Assembly (NCBI RefSeq): GCF_008124835.1
Contig: NZ_VNHW01000002.1
Location: 372,001-436,000, forward strand
Direction of reading: 5' to 3'
Source: Blastococcus xanthinilyticus
Lineage (GTDB): Bacteria; Actinomycetota; Actinomycetes; Mycobacteriales; Geodermatophilaceae
Length of the DNA: 64,000 bases
Shown: piece by piece, positions 1 to 8,419 of the stretch
Layout of the letters: each line of letters opens with the position of its first letter
How positions within the stretch are numbered: position 1 is the first letter of the stretch
The notes under the pieces: model-generated
Told to the model about the DNA's origin: nothing
Seen by the model: only the letters and a program-made list of their open reading frames with translations
Database searches by the model: none
Program-made: the position numbers and the translations under genes

Positions 1-2
1 CG

Positions 3-1742
3 GGGGAGACCGACCGCACGCTGCTGTCGCCGGAGCGGCGGCGGGCCGACCGCGCGCGGCTGGCCACCGACGTCGTCGACGTCCTCGTCATCGGCGGCGG
101 GGTGACCGGCGCCGGAGCCGCGCTGGACGCCGCCAGCCGGGGCCTGTCGGTCGGGCTGCTGGAGGCCCGCGACTGGGCCGCCGGCACCTCGAGCCGGTCG
201 AGCAAGCTGATCCACGGCGGGCTGCGGTACCTCGAGCAGCTGGCGTTCCCGCTGGTGCGCGAGGCGCTCACCGAGCGGGCGCGGCTCGTGACCACCATCG
301 CCCCCCACCTCGTGCGGCCGCTGCCGTTCCTCCTCCCGCTGACCGCGCCGGTCTGGCAGCGGGCGTACTACGGCGCGGGGGTCGCCCTCTACGACGTGCT
401 CGGCGCGGCCTTCGCCCGCGACCGGGCGATACCGCGCCACCGGCACCTCTCCCGGCGGGCCGCGCTGCGGGCCTTCCCGGCGCTCCGGCGTGACGTCGTC
501 CGCGGCGCCATCCGCTACTGGGACGCCCAGGTCGACGACGCGCGGCACACCCTCGCCGTGGTCCGGACGGCCGCCGGCTACGGCGCGGCCGCGCTCTCGA
601 GCGCGCGGGTGGTCGGGCTGCTGCGCGACGGGGAGGCGCCGGACGCCGCCGTCACCGGCGTCCGGGTCGCCGACCTGACCGACGGCTCCTCCTTCGAGGT
701 CCGCGCCCGCAGCGTCATCGCCGCCACCGGCGTCTGGAGCGACGACGTGGGCGAGATGCTCGGGGCAGCGGCTCCCAGCCTCCGGGTGCGCGCCTCCAAG
801 GGGGTGCACCTCGTGGTGCCGCGCACGGCCATCGACGGCGGCGACCTCGGCCCGGACGGCCTGATCCTCCGGACGCCGACCAGCGTGCTGTTCGTGATCC
901 CCTGGCGGGACCGGTGGATCGTCGGCACCACCGACACCCCCTGGCGGCTGGACCGCGACCACCCGGCCGCCAGCAGCGCGGACATCGCCTACCTGCTCGA
1001 CCAGGTCAACCGGGTGCTCAGCCGGCCGCTCTCGGCCGACGACGTCGTCGGCGTGTACGCGGGGCTGCGGCCGCTGCTGGCGGGGGAGTCCGACGAGACC
1101 AGCCGGCTGTCCCGCGAGCACGCCGTCGTCACCCCGGTGCCGGGGCTGGTGCTGGTGGCCGGTGGCAAGTACACGACCTACCGGGTGATGGCCGCCGACG
1201 CCGTCGACGCCGCGGTGGAGGCGCTGCCGGGAGCGCCGGGCTCGCGCACCGCGCAGCTGCCGCTGGTCGGCGCCCGCGGCTGGGCGGGGGTGCGCGACCG
1301 GGCCGCCGGGCTCGCCGCGGAGCACGGCCTGCCCGAGGAGACGGTGACCCGGCTGCTGCACCGCCACGGCGACGAGGTGCTCGCCGTCCTCGACCTCGTG
1401 CGCGGCGACCCGGCGCTGGGCCGGCCCCTGGACGGCGCCCCCGAGCACCTGGCGGCGGAGGTGGTGCACGCGGTGACCGCCGAGGGGGCGCTGCACGTCG
1501 ACGACGTGCTGACCCGCCGCACCCGCATCTCGATCGAGACGCCGCACCGGGGGGTGGAGTCGGCGCCGCAGGTGGCGGCGCTGATGGGCGGGGTCCTCGG
1601 CTGGGACGACGAGCGCACCGCCCGCGAGGTCCGGCACTACACGGCGCGGGTCGAGGCGGAGCGGGAGTCGCAGCGGATGCTCGACGACCGGACCGCCGAC
1701 GCCGCGCGCCTGGGCGCCCCGGACGTGCGGGCAGCGGTCTGA
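3..1742 (+). CDS. glpD: Aerobic glycerol-3-phosphate dehydrogenase, 5' end outside window
   Basis: FAD-dependent oxidation of sn-glycerol-3-phosphate to dihydroxyacetone phosphate at the membrane, feeding electrons to the quinone pool. The frame is open from base 3 with no start, so the N-terminus lies upstream of the window. Seen: the N-terminal FAD dinucleotide motif GGGVTGAG (about nt 93-116), followed by GTSSRSSKLIHGGLRYLEQ, the GlpD/GlpA signature; a middle FAD-domain segment with GTTDTPW; and the C-terminal DAO-C helical domain ending in the LxxRRTR segment. The codon at 102 is an internal GTG inside the FAD motif and cannot be the start. No glpK or glpF is visible downstream. Family assignment is secure; the exact start is not visible. 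Confidence 0.93.
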   Translation, partial: GETDRTLLSPERRRADRARLATDVVDVLVIGGGVTGAGAALDAASRGLSVGLLEARDWAAGTSSRSSKLIHGGLRYLEQLAFPLVREALTERARLVTTIAPHLVRPLPFLLPLTAPVWQRAYYGAGVALYDVLGAAFARDRAIPRHRHLSRRAALRAFPALRRDVVRGAIRYWDAQVDDARHTLAVVRTAAGYGAAALSSARVVGLLRDGEAPDAAVTGVRVADLTDGSSFEVRARSVIAATGVWSDDVGEMLGAAAPSLRVRASKGVHLVVPRTAIDGGDLGPDGLILRTPTSVLFVIPWRDRWIVGTTDTPWRLDRDHPAASSADIAYLLDQVNRVLSRPLSADDVVGVYAGLRPLLAGESDETSRLSREHAVVTPVPGLVLVAGGKYTTYRVMAADAVDAAVEALPGAPGSRTAQLPLVGARGWAGVRDRAAGLAAEHGLPEETVTRLLHRHGDEVLAVLDLVRGDPALGRPLDGAPEHLAAEVVHAVTAEGALHVDDVLTRRTRISIETPHRGVESAPQVAALMGGVLGWDDERTAREVRHYTARVEAERESQRMLDDRTADAARLGAPDVRAAV

Positions 1743-1832
1743 GCAGCCGGGATCCCCGGATCCGCCGTTGGGGGGAGGGCGGGGGCGCCGTCGGGGTCCG
1801 GGGCTCCCGCGGGCGGGTAGCCTGCGATCCCG

Positions 1833-3008
1833 ATGTGGCTTCTGACGAACACCGTGCGTCACTACCCGTGGGGCTCGCGCACGGTCATCCCCGAACTGCT
1901 CGGTGAGCCCAGCCCGGCCGAGCAGCCCTACGCCGAGCTCTGGATGGGTGCGCACCCGGACGAGCCGAGCGTGCTCTCCGACGGGACCCCGCTGGACGAG
2001 GCGATCGAGGCCCGGCCCGGCCTGCTGCTCGGCGAGCCGGTGCGCGCGCGGTTCGGGGACCGGCTGCCCTTCCTCATGAAGGTGCTCGCCGCCGACACCC
2101 CGCTGTCGCTGCAGGCCCACCCCACCATCGAGCAGGCGCAGGCCGGCTACGCGGCCGAGGAGGCCGCCGGCATCCCGCGGGACGACCCGACGCGCACCTT
2201 CAAGGACGCCTCGCACAAGCCCGAGCTGCTGCTGGCGCTCACCACCTTCGAGGCGCTGTGCGGCTTCCGCCCGGTCGAGGAGTCCCTGCACTGCCTGGCC
2301 AAGCTCCAGGTGCCCGAGCTCAAGCCGACGATCGCCGCCCTCGCCCGTGGCGGGCTGCGGGCCGCGATCCCGCAGCTGCTCGCCCTGCCCCCGGAGGGCC
2401 GGACCACGCTGGTCGAGGCGGTCGCCGTCGCCGCCCGGCGGTTCGTGGCCGCCCACGACCCGGAGTTCATCAACACCTACCGCTGGGCCGCCACTCTCGC
2501 CGAGTCCTACCCCGGTGACCCCGGCGTCGTCATCTCGCTGATGTGCAACCACCTGAAGCTGGCGCCGGGGGAGGCGGTGTACCTCCCCGCGGGCAACCTG
2601 CACGCCTACCTGTCCGGCGCCGGCGTCGAGGTGATGGCCAGCTCGGACAACGTGCTGCGCGGCGGGCTCACGGCCAAGCACGTCGACCTGGCGGCGCTGA
2701 TCGAGGTGCTCGACTTCAGCGACGGGCGGGTGCCGGTGATCCACCCGGTGCTCGGGCCCGGCGGCCTGCGCTACCCGGTGCCGGTGGCCGACTTCGACCT
2801 CACCCGGTGCCAGCTCGACGACGGCTCCGGCGTCCTCACCACGCGCGGTCCGCAGGTGCTGCTGTGCACCGAGGGCACCGCCGTGCTCGCCTCCGCCGAC
2901 GGGGAACTGACCCTGGAGAAGGGGCGGTCGGCGTTCATCCCCGCAGGGGCCCCGGTCAGCGCCCGCGGCCCCGCCGTCCTCTACCGGGCCACCACGAACC
3001 TGAGCTGA
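1833..3008 (+). CDS. manA: Mannose-6-phosphate isomerase, class I
   Basis: Zinc-dependent interconversion of mannose-6-phosphate and fructose-6-phosphate, supplying GDP-mannose for glycans. 391 residues, normal for class I enzymes. Seen: N-terminal NTVRHYPWGS, the substrate/zinc segment LPFLMKVLAADTPLSLQAHP (Gln and His ligands), the DASHKPELLLAL motif with its Glu ligand, and YLPAGNLHAYLSGAGVEVMA with the downstream His ligand. Start ATG at 1833 lies 9 nt after a TAGCCT -10-like hexamer (1818-1823) and has no clear Shine-Dalgarno, so the message is probably leaderless or nearly so. Monocistronic between glpD and a lipoprotein gene. Confidence 0.95.
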   Translation: MWLLTNTVRHYPWGSRTVIPELLGEPSPAEQPYAELWMGAHPDEPSVLSDGTPLDEAIEARPGLLLGEPVRARFGDRLPFLMKVLAADTPLSLQAHPTIEQAQAGYAAEEAAGIPRDDPTRTFKDASHKPELLLALTTFEALCGFRPVEESLHCLAKLQVPELKPTIAALARGGLRAAIPQLLALPPEGRTTLVEAVAVAARRFVAAHDPEFINTYRWAATLAESYPGDPGVVISLMCNHLKLAPGEAVYLPAGNLHAYLSGAGVEVMASSDNVLRGGLTAKHVDLAALIEVLDFSDGRVPVIHPVLGPGGLRYPVPVADFDLTRCQLDDGSGVLTTRGPQVLLCTEGTAVLASADGELTLEKGRSAFIPAGAPVSARGPAVLYRATTNLS

Positions 3009-3097
3009 CCGGCCGCGGCCCGGCGTTGCGCCGCCGGAGCGGCCGCGGACCGGCCTAGCGTCGGGGCCGAGTGGTTCCGGCTGGGTGGGGGAGTTCC

Positions 3098-4006
3098 GTG
3101 CACGTCCGTCCCGGCTCCTGGCCGCGCCGTCTCGGGGGCGCGGTCCTCGTGCTGGGCCTCGCGAGCGCCCCGGCCGGCTGCGGCGAGCTCGACCCGGCCG
3201 GGAGCAGCGGGGCCCCGCAGCCCGCGGCCGCCACCGCCGGCGGCACCCCGGTGGCCGGCTCGGCCCTGGCCGCACTGGACGGCGTCGCGGTCAAGGGCCG
3301 GGCGCCGCGCACCGGCTACGAGCGGGACCGCTTCGGCGACGGCTGGGTGGACACCGACCGCAACGGCTGCGACACCCGCAACGACATCCTCGCGCGCGAC
3401 CTCACCGGCGAGACGTTCCGGCCCGGCACCCGGGACTGCGTCGTGCTCACCGGCACCCTCGCCGACCCGTACTCCGGCCGCACGATCGAGTTCCGCCGCG
3501 GTGAGGGCACCAGCGACGACGTGCAGATCGACCACGTGGTCGCGCTGTCCGACGCCTGGCAGAAGGGCGCCCAGGGCTGGGACGAGGCCGAACGGGTCCG
3601 GTTCGCCAACGACCCGGTGAACCTCCTGGCCGCCGACGGCCCGCTCAACATGCAGAAGGGCGACGGCGACGCCGCGACCTGGCTGCCGCCGGACACCTCG
3701 TTCCGCTGCGCCTACGTCGCCCGGCAGGTCGCGGTGAAGGCCGGCTACGGGTTGTGGGTGACGCAGGCCGAGCACGACGCGATGGCCGGCGTCCTGGCCG
3801 GCTGCCCCGACGAGCCGCTGCCCGGCCCCGGCCCGGACGCCGCGGGCCCCGCTCCGGAGGTCGCCACGACCCCCGGGCCCGCCGCGCCGGTCTACGCCGA
3901 CTGCGCCGCCGTCCGGGCGGCCGGGGCCGCTCCCATCCGGCGCGCCGACCCCGGCTTCTCGCCCGCCTTCGACGGCGACGGCGACGGGGTCGGCTGCGAG
4001 TCCTGA
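3098..4006 (+). CDS. Secreted HNH (DUF1524-type) nuclease-like lipoprotein with Excalibur domain
   Basis: Probable exported nuclease. The N-terminus has Arg residues, a hydrophobic stretch ([19 protein letters not shown]) and a lipobox-like PAGC, suggesting lipidation. The middle contains [12 protein letters not shown] with the His-Val and downstream [15 protein letters not shown] pattern of the DUF1524/HNH group. The C-terminal 40 residues form an Excalibur domain, ending in [11 protein letters not shown] with the typical Asp-rich calcium loop and paired Cys. Start GTG 3098 was chosen because GGGGGAG lies 6 nt upstream and it places the signal peptide at residue 1. An in-frame GTG at 3071 is the alternative, and a TAGCGT -10 at about 3056-3061 would make that one leaderless. 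Nuclease activity is inferred. Confidence 0.82.
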   Translation: MHVRPGSWPRRLGGAVLVLGLASAPAGCGELDPAGSSGAPQPAAATAGGTPVAGSALAALDGVAVKGRAPRTGYERDRFGDGWVDTDRNGCDTRNDILARDLTGETFRPGTRDCVVLTGTLADPYSGRTIEFRRGEGTSDDVQIDHVVALSDAWQKGAQGWDEAERVRFANDPVNLLAADGPLNMQKGDGDAATWLPPDTSFRCAYVARQVAVKAGYGLWVTQAEHDAMAGVLAGCPDEPLPGPGPDAAGPAPEVATTPGPAAPVYADCAAVRAAGAAPIRRADPGFSPAFDGDGDGVGCES

Positions 4007-4092
4007 CTCCAGCCGCCGTCGGCGCGTGCCGATGCAGATCGTGCACGACCGAATTCTCGAGCCGGGAGTCACGACGTCCCGGGCCGCCGTCC

Positions 4093-4194
4093 TATCCTGG
4101 ACGACGGCACGAGCCCCGCCGAAGCCTCGGCATGCTCGCTCTCCTTCTGACCCCGAGCGCCCGCCGACGAGTGCGGGCGCGGACCTGGAGCGAC
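4093..4194 (+). promoter_or_regulatory. Structured 5' leader of ahcY with two hairpins
   Basis: A TATCCT -10-like hexamer at 4093-4098 is followed by about 90 nt of leader. Hairpin 1: outer stem CGAGC 4110-4114 with GCTCG 4134-4138, inner stem GCCGA 4118-4122 with TCGGC 4127-4131. Hairpin 2: perfect 8-bp stem GCGCCCGC 4157-4164 with GCGGGCGC 4173-4180, 8-nt loop. The ahcY SD (CTGGAG, 4185-4190) follows immediately. The sequence does not show the conserved core of the SAH riboswitch as far as I can judge, so a regulatory role is only inferred from position and structure. Confidence 0.4.
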
Positions 4195-5691
4195 ATGACC
4201 GCCAGCACTGGCACCCGTGGACTGACCACCCCGACCGGCGAGGCCGACTTCAAGGTCGCCGACCTCTCCCTCGCCGGCTTCGGCCGCAAGGAGATCCAGC
4301 TCGCCGAGCACGAGATGCCCGGCCTGATGGCGCTGCGCGCCGAGTACGGCGACGCGCAGCCGCTGGCCGGCGCCCGCATCGCCGGCTCCCTGCACATGAC
4401 GGTGCAGACCGCCGTGCTGATCGAGACGCTGACCGCGCTGGGCGCCGACGTGCGCTGGGTCAGCTGCAACATCTTCTCCACGCAGGACCACGCGGCCGCC
4501 GCGATCGTCGTCGGCGACGGCACCCCGGAGCAGCCCGCCGGTGTCCCGGTGTTCGCCTGGAAGGGCGAGACGCTGCCCGAGTACTGGTGGTGCACCCAGC
4601 GGCTGTTCGAGTTCCGGGACTCCTCCGGTGAGGTCGTCGGGCCGAACATGCTGCTCGACGACGGCGGCGACGCCACCCTGCTGATCCACCTGGGCACCCG
4701 CTTCGAGGCCGACGGCGTCGTCCCCGACACCACCGAGGCCGACTCCGAGGAGTACGGCGTGATCCTCGACGTGCTGCGCGGCACGCTCGCCGAGGACGGC
4801 GGCTACTGGACCCGCATCGGCCAGGGCATCGCGGGCGTCACCGAGGAGACCACCACCGGGGTCATGCGGCTCTACGAGCTCGCCCGCGAGGAGCGGCTGC
4901 TCTTCCCGGCGATCAACGTCAACGACTCGGTGACCAAGAGCAAGTTCGACAACCTCTACGGCTGCCGGCATTCGCTGATCGACGGGATCAACCGCGCCAC
5001 CGACGTGATGATCGGCGGCAAGGTGGCCGTGGTGTGCGGCTACGGCGACGTGGGCAAGGGCTGTGCGGAGTCCCTCCGCGGCCAGGGTGCCCGCGTGATC
5101 GTCACCGAGATCGACCCGATCAACGCCCTGCAGGCGGCGATGCACGGGTACGAGGTGACCACGCTGGACGAGGTCATCGGCAAGGCCGACATCATCATCA
5201 CCGCGACCGGCAACAAGGACATCATCTCGGCCGACCAGCTCGGCCGGACCAAGCACCAGGCGATCATCGGGAACATCGGCCACTTCGACAACGAGATCGA
5301 CGTGGCCGGGCTCGCCCGCACCCCGGGCATCGAGCGGACCACGATCAAGCCGCAGGTCGACGAGTGGCGGTTCGCCGACGGCCACACGATCATCCTGCTG
5401 TCCGAGGGCCGGCTGCTGAACCTCGGCAACGCCACCGGGCACCCCAGCTTCGTCATGAGCGCCTCGTTCTCCAACCAGGTGCTCGCCCAGATCGAGCTGT
5501 GGACCAACCGGGCCGCCTACGAGGGCCGGACCCCCGGCGTGACCGTGCTGCCCAAGAAGCTCGACGAGCACGTGGCCCGGCTGCACCTCGACGCGCTCGG
5601 GGTGAAGCTCACCGAGCTGTCCAAGGTGCAGGCCGACTACATCGGCGTGCCGGTCGAGGGGCCCTACAAGAGCGACCACTACCGCTACTGA
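4195..5691 (+). CDS. ahcY: Adenosylhomocysteinase (S-adenosylhomocysteine hydrolase)
   Basis: Cytosolic NAD-dependent enzyme splitting S-adenosylhomocysteine into adenosine and homocysteine, which removes product inhibition from methyltransferases. 498 residues, the long actinobacterial/mycobacterial SahH form. Seen: [12 protein letters not shown] substrate-binding helix, [14 protein letters not shown], the catalytic EYWWCTQR and [13 protein letters not shown] segments, and the NAD-binding glycine motif [13 protein letters not shown] near residues 280-292. The C-terminal KSDHYRY is the usual Lys/Tyr-bearing tail that contacts NAD of the partner subunit. The ATG at 4195 has GGAG 5-8 nt upstream; the upstream in-frame extension overlaps the preceding gene and the structured leader and was rejected. 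Confidence 0.97.
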   Translation: MTASTGTRGLTTPTGEADFKVADLSLAGFGRKEIQLAEHEMPGLMALRAEYGDAQPLAGARIAGSLHMTVQTAVLIETLTALGADVRWVSCNIFSTQDHAAAAIVVGDGTPEQPAGVPVFAWKGETLPEYWWCTQRLFEFRDSSGEVVGPNMLLDDGGDATLLIHLGTRFEADGVVPDTTEADSEEYGVILDVLRGTLAEDGGYWTRIGQGIAGVTEETTTGVMRLYELAREERLLFPAINVNDSVTKSKFDNLYGCRHSLIDGINRATDVMIGGKVAVVCGYGDVGKGCAESLRGQGARVIVTEIDPINALQAAMHGYEVTTLDEVIGKADIIITATGNKDIISADQLGRTKHQAIIGNIGHFDNEIDVAGLARTPGIERTTIKPQVDEWRFADGHTIILLSEGRLLNLGNATGHPSFVMSASFSNQVLAQIELWTNRAAYEGRTPGVTVLPKKLDEHVARLHLDALGVKLTELSKVQADYIGVPVEGPYKSDHYRY

Positions 5692-5702
5692 TCGTCGCCA
5701 TC

Positions 5703-5766
5703 CAGGCACAGGAAGCTCCACCTGCGGGTCCGGCGCCCCGGACGTAGGTAGAGCTTCCTGTGCCTG
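5703..5766 (+). terminator. Long nested inverted repeat, probable ahcY terminator
   Basis: Outer arms CAGGCACAGGAAGCTC (5703-5718) and GAGCTTCCTGTGCCTG (5751-5766) are a perfect 16-bp match. Inside, ACCT/AGGT (5720-5723, 5746-5749) and GTCCGG/CCGGAC (5728-5733, 5738-5743) continue the stem to a CGCC loop. It begins 11 nt after the ahcY stop. There is no U-tract, as is common in high-GC actinobacteria, so termination is inferred from structure and position. Confidence 0.7.
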
Positions 5767-5853
5767 ATCCCTCGGGCGGAGGAGGGCGCCGGGCGACCCG
5801 CCGTGGCATCTCACCCGGGTGGGTGGGCGCCCTTTTCGCCTGATCAGCGCAGA

Positions 5854-6570
5854 ATGGGCCCCGTGCCACCCACTGCGCCCCAGAACGGACCCTCCCGCGG
5901 CCGCGTCCTGGTCGTCGACGACGACGCCGCGCTCGCCGAGATGCTCGGCATCGTGCTGCGCCGGGAGGGCTACGAGCCGGCCTTCGTCTCCGACGGCAAC
6001 CGCGCCGTCGGCGTCTTCCAGCAGACCCGGCCCGACCTCGTGCTGCTGGACCTGATGCTGCCCGGGCGCAACGGCCTGCAGATCTGCCAGGACATCCGCA
6101 CCCAGTCGACGGTGCCGATCGTCATGCTCACCGCCAAGGGCGACACGATCGACGTCGTCCAGGGCCTCGAGGCCGGCGCGGACGACTACGTGACCAAGCC
6201 GTTCAAGCCGGTGGAGCTGGTCGCCCGCGTGCGCGCCCAGCTGCGGCGCGGGGAGACCGGGCAGGCGGAGAGCCTGAGCATCGGCGACGTGCAGATCGAC
6301 GTCCCCGCGCACCAGGTGACCCGGGACGGCGTCCCCATCGCGCTCACCCCCCTGGAGTTCGACCTGCTGGTGGCGCTGGCCCGCAAGCCCCGGCAGGTGT
6401 TCACCCGGGAGCTGCTCCTCGAGCAGGTGTGGGGCTACCGGCACGCGGCCGACACCCGGCTGGTGAACGTGCACGTGCAGCGGCTCCGGGCGAAGGTCGA
6501 GCGCGACCCGGAGCGGCCCGAGGTGGTGCTGACGGTGCGCGGGGTGGGTTACAAGGCCGGGCCGCCGTGA
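5854..6570 (+). CDS. mtrA: Response regulator MtrA
   Basis: OmpR-family response regulator of the MtrAB system, which controls cell division, wall metabolism and osmotic response in actinobacteria. Receiver domain: VLVVDDDAALAEML supplies the acidic pocket, Asp66 in LLLDLMLPG is the phosphoacceptor, then VPIVMLTAKGD (Thr switch) and DDYVTKPF (Lys). The C-terminal winged helix contains LTPLEFDLLVALARKP and the recognition helix region VWGYRHAADTRLVNVHVQRLRAKVE. 238 residues from ATG 5854; GTG 5863 is an equally possible start, while the track-longest start at 5803 would add an atypical tail. Followed after 124 bp by its kinase mtrB and then lpqB. Confidence 0.95.
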   Translation: MGPVPPTAPQNGPSRGRVLVVDDDAALAEMLGIVLRREGYEPAFVSDGNRAVGVFQQTRPDLVLLDLMLPGRNGLQICQDIRTQSTVPIVMLTAKGDTIDVVQGLEAGADDYVTKPFKPVELVARVRAQLRRGETGQAESLSIGDVQIDVPAHQVTRDGVPIALTPLEFDLLVALARKPRQVFTRELLLEQVWGYRHAADTRLVNVHVQRLRAKVERDPERPEVVLTVRGVGYKAGPP

Positions 6571-6694
6571 GCGGACAGGCCCGTGAGCATCGCAGCGAGG
6601 GACGAGCGAGGAGCGGAGCGGGCCGCGGCAGCGAACCAGGGTGCGCCGTGAGTCGCCCCGCCGCTGCGGCCGCCGGCTGAGGGACACTGGTCCG
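6571..6694 (+). repeat. mtrA-mtrB spacer with purine-rich GAGCG-type repeat
   Basis: The spacer contains, at about 6584-6623, a run of imperfect GAGCG/GCGAG words (GCGAGGGACGAGCGAGGAGC and neighbours). Such purine-rich runs are common intergenic filler in high-GC actinobacteria; I see no second copy in this window. The downstream part holds a GACACT hexamer 6 nt before the mtrB GTG, a possible internal promoter. Confidence 0.4.
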
Positions 6695-8419
6695 GTGACC
6701 GCCACCCGGACCGCCGAGGCGGGCACCGCGCCGGGTGAACCGCCGCCGGGTTCCCGACCGTCGTGGCGCAGCCGCGACGAGCGCTCCGCCGGCCTGCGGC
6801 GGCTGCGCCGGCGAGCCGGACGGGCCCGCCGGAGGGCGCTGCTGAGCGGCCGGCGACTGGCCGGCCGGGCACTGCACACCTGGCGCTCGTCGCTGCAGGT
6901 CCGCATCGGCGCGATCACGATGCTCGTCGCCGGCACGGTCGTGGTGATCGTCAGCATGGTGCTGTTCAGCCAGATCCGGGACCAGCTGCTGGACGTGAAG
7001 CGCAAGGCCGCGATCGACCAGGTCCAGGCCGGGGTCGTCTACGCGCAGAGCGAGGTGGCCGGCATCGCGACCGGCGACGCCGCCAGCGTGCGGTCCACCC
7101 TCGCCCGCACGGTGAACCAGCTGCTCGACCGCGGCGGAGCGGCCGGTGACTTCGACGTCGTCATGGTCTACACCGGCTCGCGGGAGACCCCGGCGGTCAG
7201 CCGCCGTTTCCTCCTCGACGCGCTGCCCGAGGACCTGCGCGCGACGGTGGACTCCGGCAGCCAGGCGTGGAAGTTCGACACCATCCCGACCGAGGACACC
7301 GGCGAACCGCAGTCGAGCCTGCTCGTGGGCGCGCCGGTCACCGGCGACGCCCAGGGCCCGGACCAGCTGGAGCTGTACTACGCGTTCCCGCTGCAGCAGG
7401 AGCAGGAGAGCCTCTCCCTGATCCGCAGCACCGTCGTGATCAGCGGCGTGGCCCTCACCCTGCTCGTCGTGGGCATCGGCGTCCTGGTGACCCGGCTGGT
7501 GGTCGACCCGGTGCGGCAGGCCGCGGGCACCGCGCAGCGGCTGGCGGAGGGCCAGCTGGAGGAGCGGATGGCCGTCCGCGGCGAGGACGACCTGGCGCGC
7601 CTGGCCACGAGCTTCAACGCCATGGCCGACAGCCTGCAGCGGCAGATCACCCAGCTGGAGGGGCTCTCGCAGCTGCAGCAGCGGTTCACCTCCGACGTGT
7701 CGCACGAGCTGCGCACGCCGTTGACGACCGTGCAGATGGCCGCCGACGTGATCTACGAGACGCGCAGTGAGTTCCCGCCGCACGTCTCCCGGTCCGCCGA
7801 GCTGCTGCGCGCGGAGCTCGACCGGTTCGAGGCGCTGCTCAGCGACCTGCTCGAGATCAGCCGCTACGACGCCGGGGCGGCGGTCCTCGACTGGGCCCCG
7901 ACCGACCTCGGCGTGCTGGTGAACCGGGTCGTGGACGGCATGGAGTCCCTCGCGGAGCGGCACCAGTGCGAGCTGAAGGTGACCCGGCCGCCCGACGGCG
8001 TCCTGGCCGAGGTCGACGCCCGCCGGGTCGAGCGGATCCTCCGCAACCTGGTCGGCAACGCCATCGAGCACGGCTCGGGGCACCCCGTGGAGATCACCCT
8101 CGCCGCCAACCGCTCCGCGGCCGCGGTCGCCGTCCGCGACCACGGCGTGGGGCTCAGTGCGGGGGAGGCCCAGCACGTGTTCGACCGGTTCTGGCGGGCC
8201 GACCCCTCCCGGGTGCGCACCGTCGGCGGCAGCGGGCTGGGGCTGTCGATCAGCCTCGAGGACGCCCGGCTGCACGGGGGATGGCTGCAGGTCTGGGGTC
8301 AGCCCGGCGCCGGCGCACAGTTCCGGCTGACCGTGCCGCTGGTGGCCGGGGCCGAGCTCACCAGCTCCCCGCTCCCGCTGCGCCCCGTCCGGCTGCACCG
8401 TCCGCGGACGGCGCGATGA
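6695..8419 (+). CDS. mtrB: Sensor histidine kinase MtrB
   Basis: Membrane sensor kinase partner of MtrA. 574 residues from GTG 6695. A basic, Arg-rich cytoplasmic N-terminus of about 65 residues precedes TM1 (about 72-92). An extracytoplasmic sensor region follows, then TM2 at about 245-268 (VVISGVALTLLVVGIGVLV), a HAMP linker, the HisKA dimerisation helix FTSDVSHELRTPLTT with the phosphoacceptor His337, and a HATPase_c domain with NLVGNAIEHG (N box), DHGVGLS (G1) and GGSGLGLSI (G2). A GACACT hexamer lies 6 nt upstream of the start. The stop overlaps the lpqB start (ATGA), so the two are translationally coupled. Confidence 0.94.
   Translation: MTATRTAEAGTAPGEPPPGSRPSWRSRDERSAGLRRLRRRAGRARRRALLSGRRLAGRALHTWRSSLQVRIGAITMLVAGTVVVIVSMVLFSQIRDQLLDVKRKAAIDQVQAGVVYAQSEVAGIATGDAASVRSTLARTVNQLLDRGGAAGDFDVVMVYTGSRETPAVSRRFLLDALPEDLRATVDSGSQAWKFDTIPTEDTGEPQSSLLVGAPVTGDAQGPDQLELYYAFPLQQEQESLSLIRSTVVISGVALTLLVVGIGVLVTRLVVDPVRQAAGTAQRLAEGQLEERMAVRGEDDLARLATSFNAMADSLQRQITQLEGLSQLQQRFTSDVSHELRTPLTTVQMAADVIYETRSEFPPHVSRSAELLRAELDRFEALLSDLLEISRYDAGAAVLDWAPTDLGVLVNRVVDGMESLAERHQCELKVTRPPDGVLAEVDARRVERILRNLVGNAIEHGSGHPVEITLAANRSAAAVAVRDHGVGLSAGEAQHVFDRFWRADPSRVRTVGGSGLGLSISLEDARLHGGWLQVWGQPGAGAQFRLTVPLVAGAELTSSPLPLRPVRLHRPRTAR

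Noticed and set aside
4110-4194. Known SAH riboswitch before ahcY
   Set aside because: The conserved core of that class is not visible; only generic hairpins are. It is kept as an unexplained leader.
4069-7005. 978-codon minus-strand frame opposite ahcY and mtrA
   Set aside because: Low-complexity Val/Gly/Ala/His composition without domains, opposite two well-supported genes.
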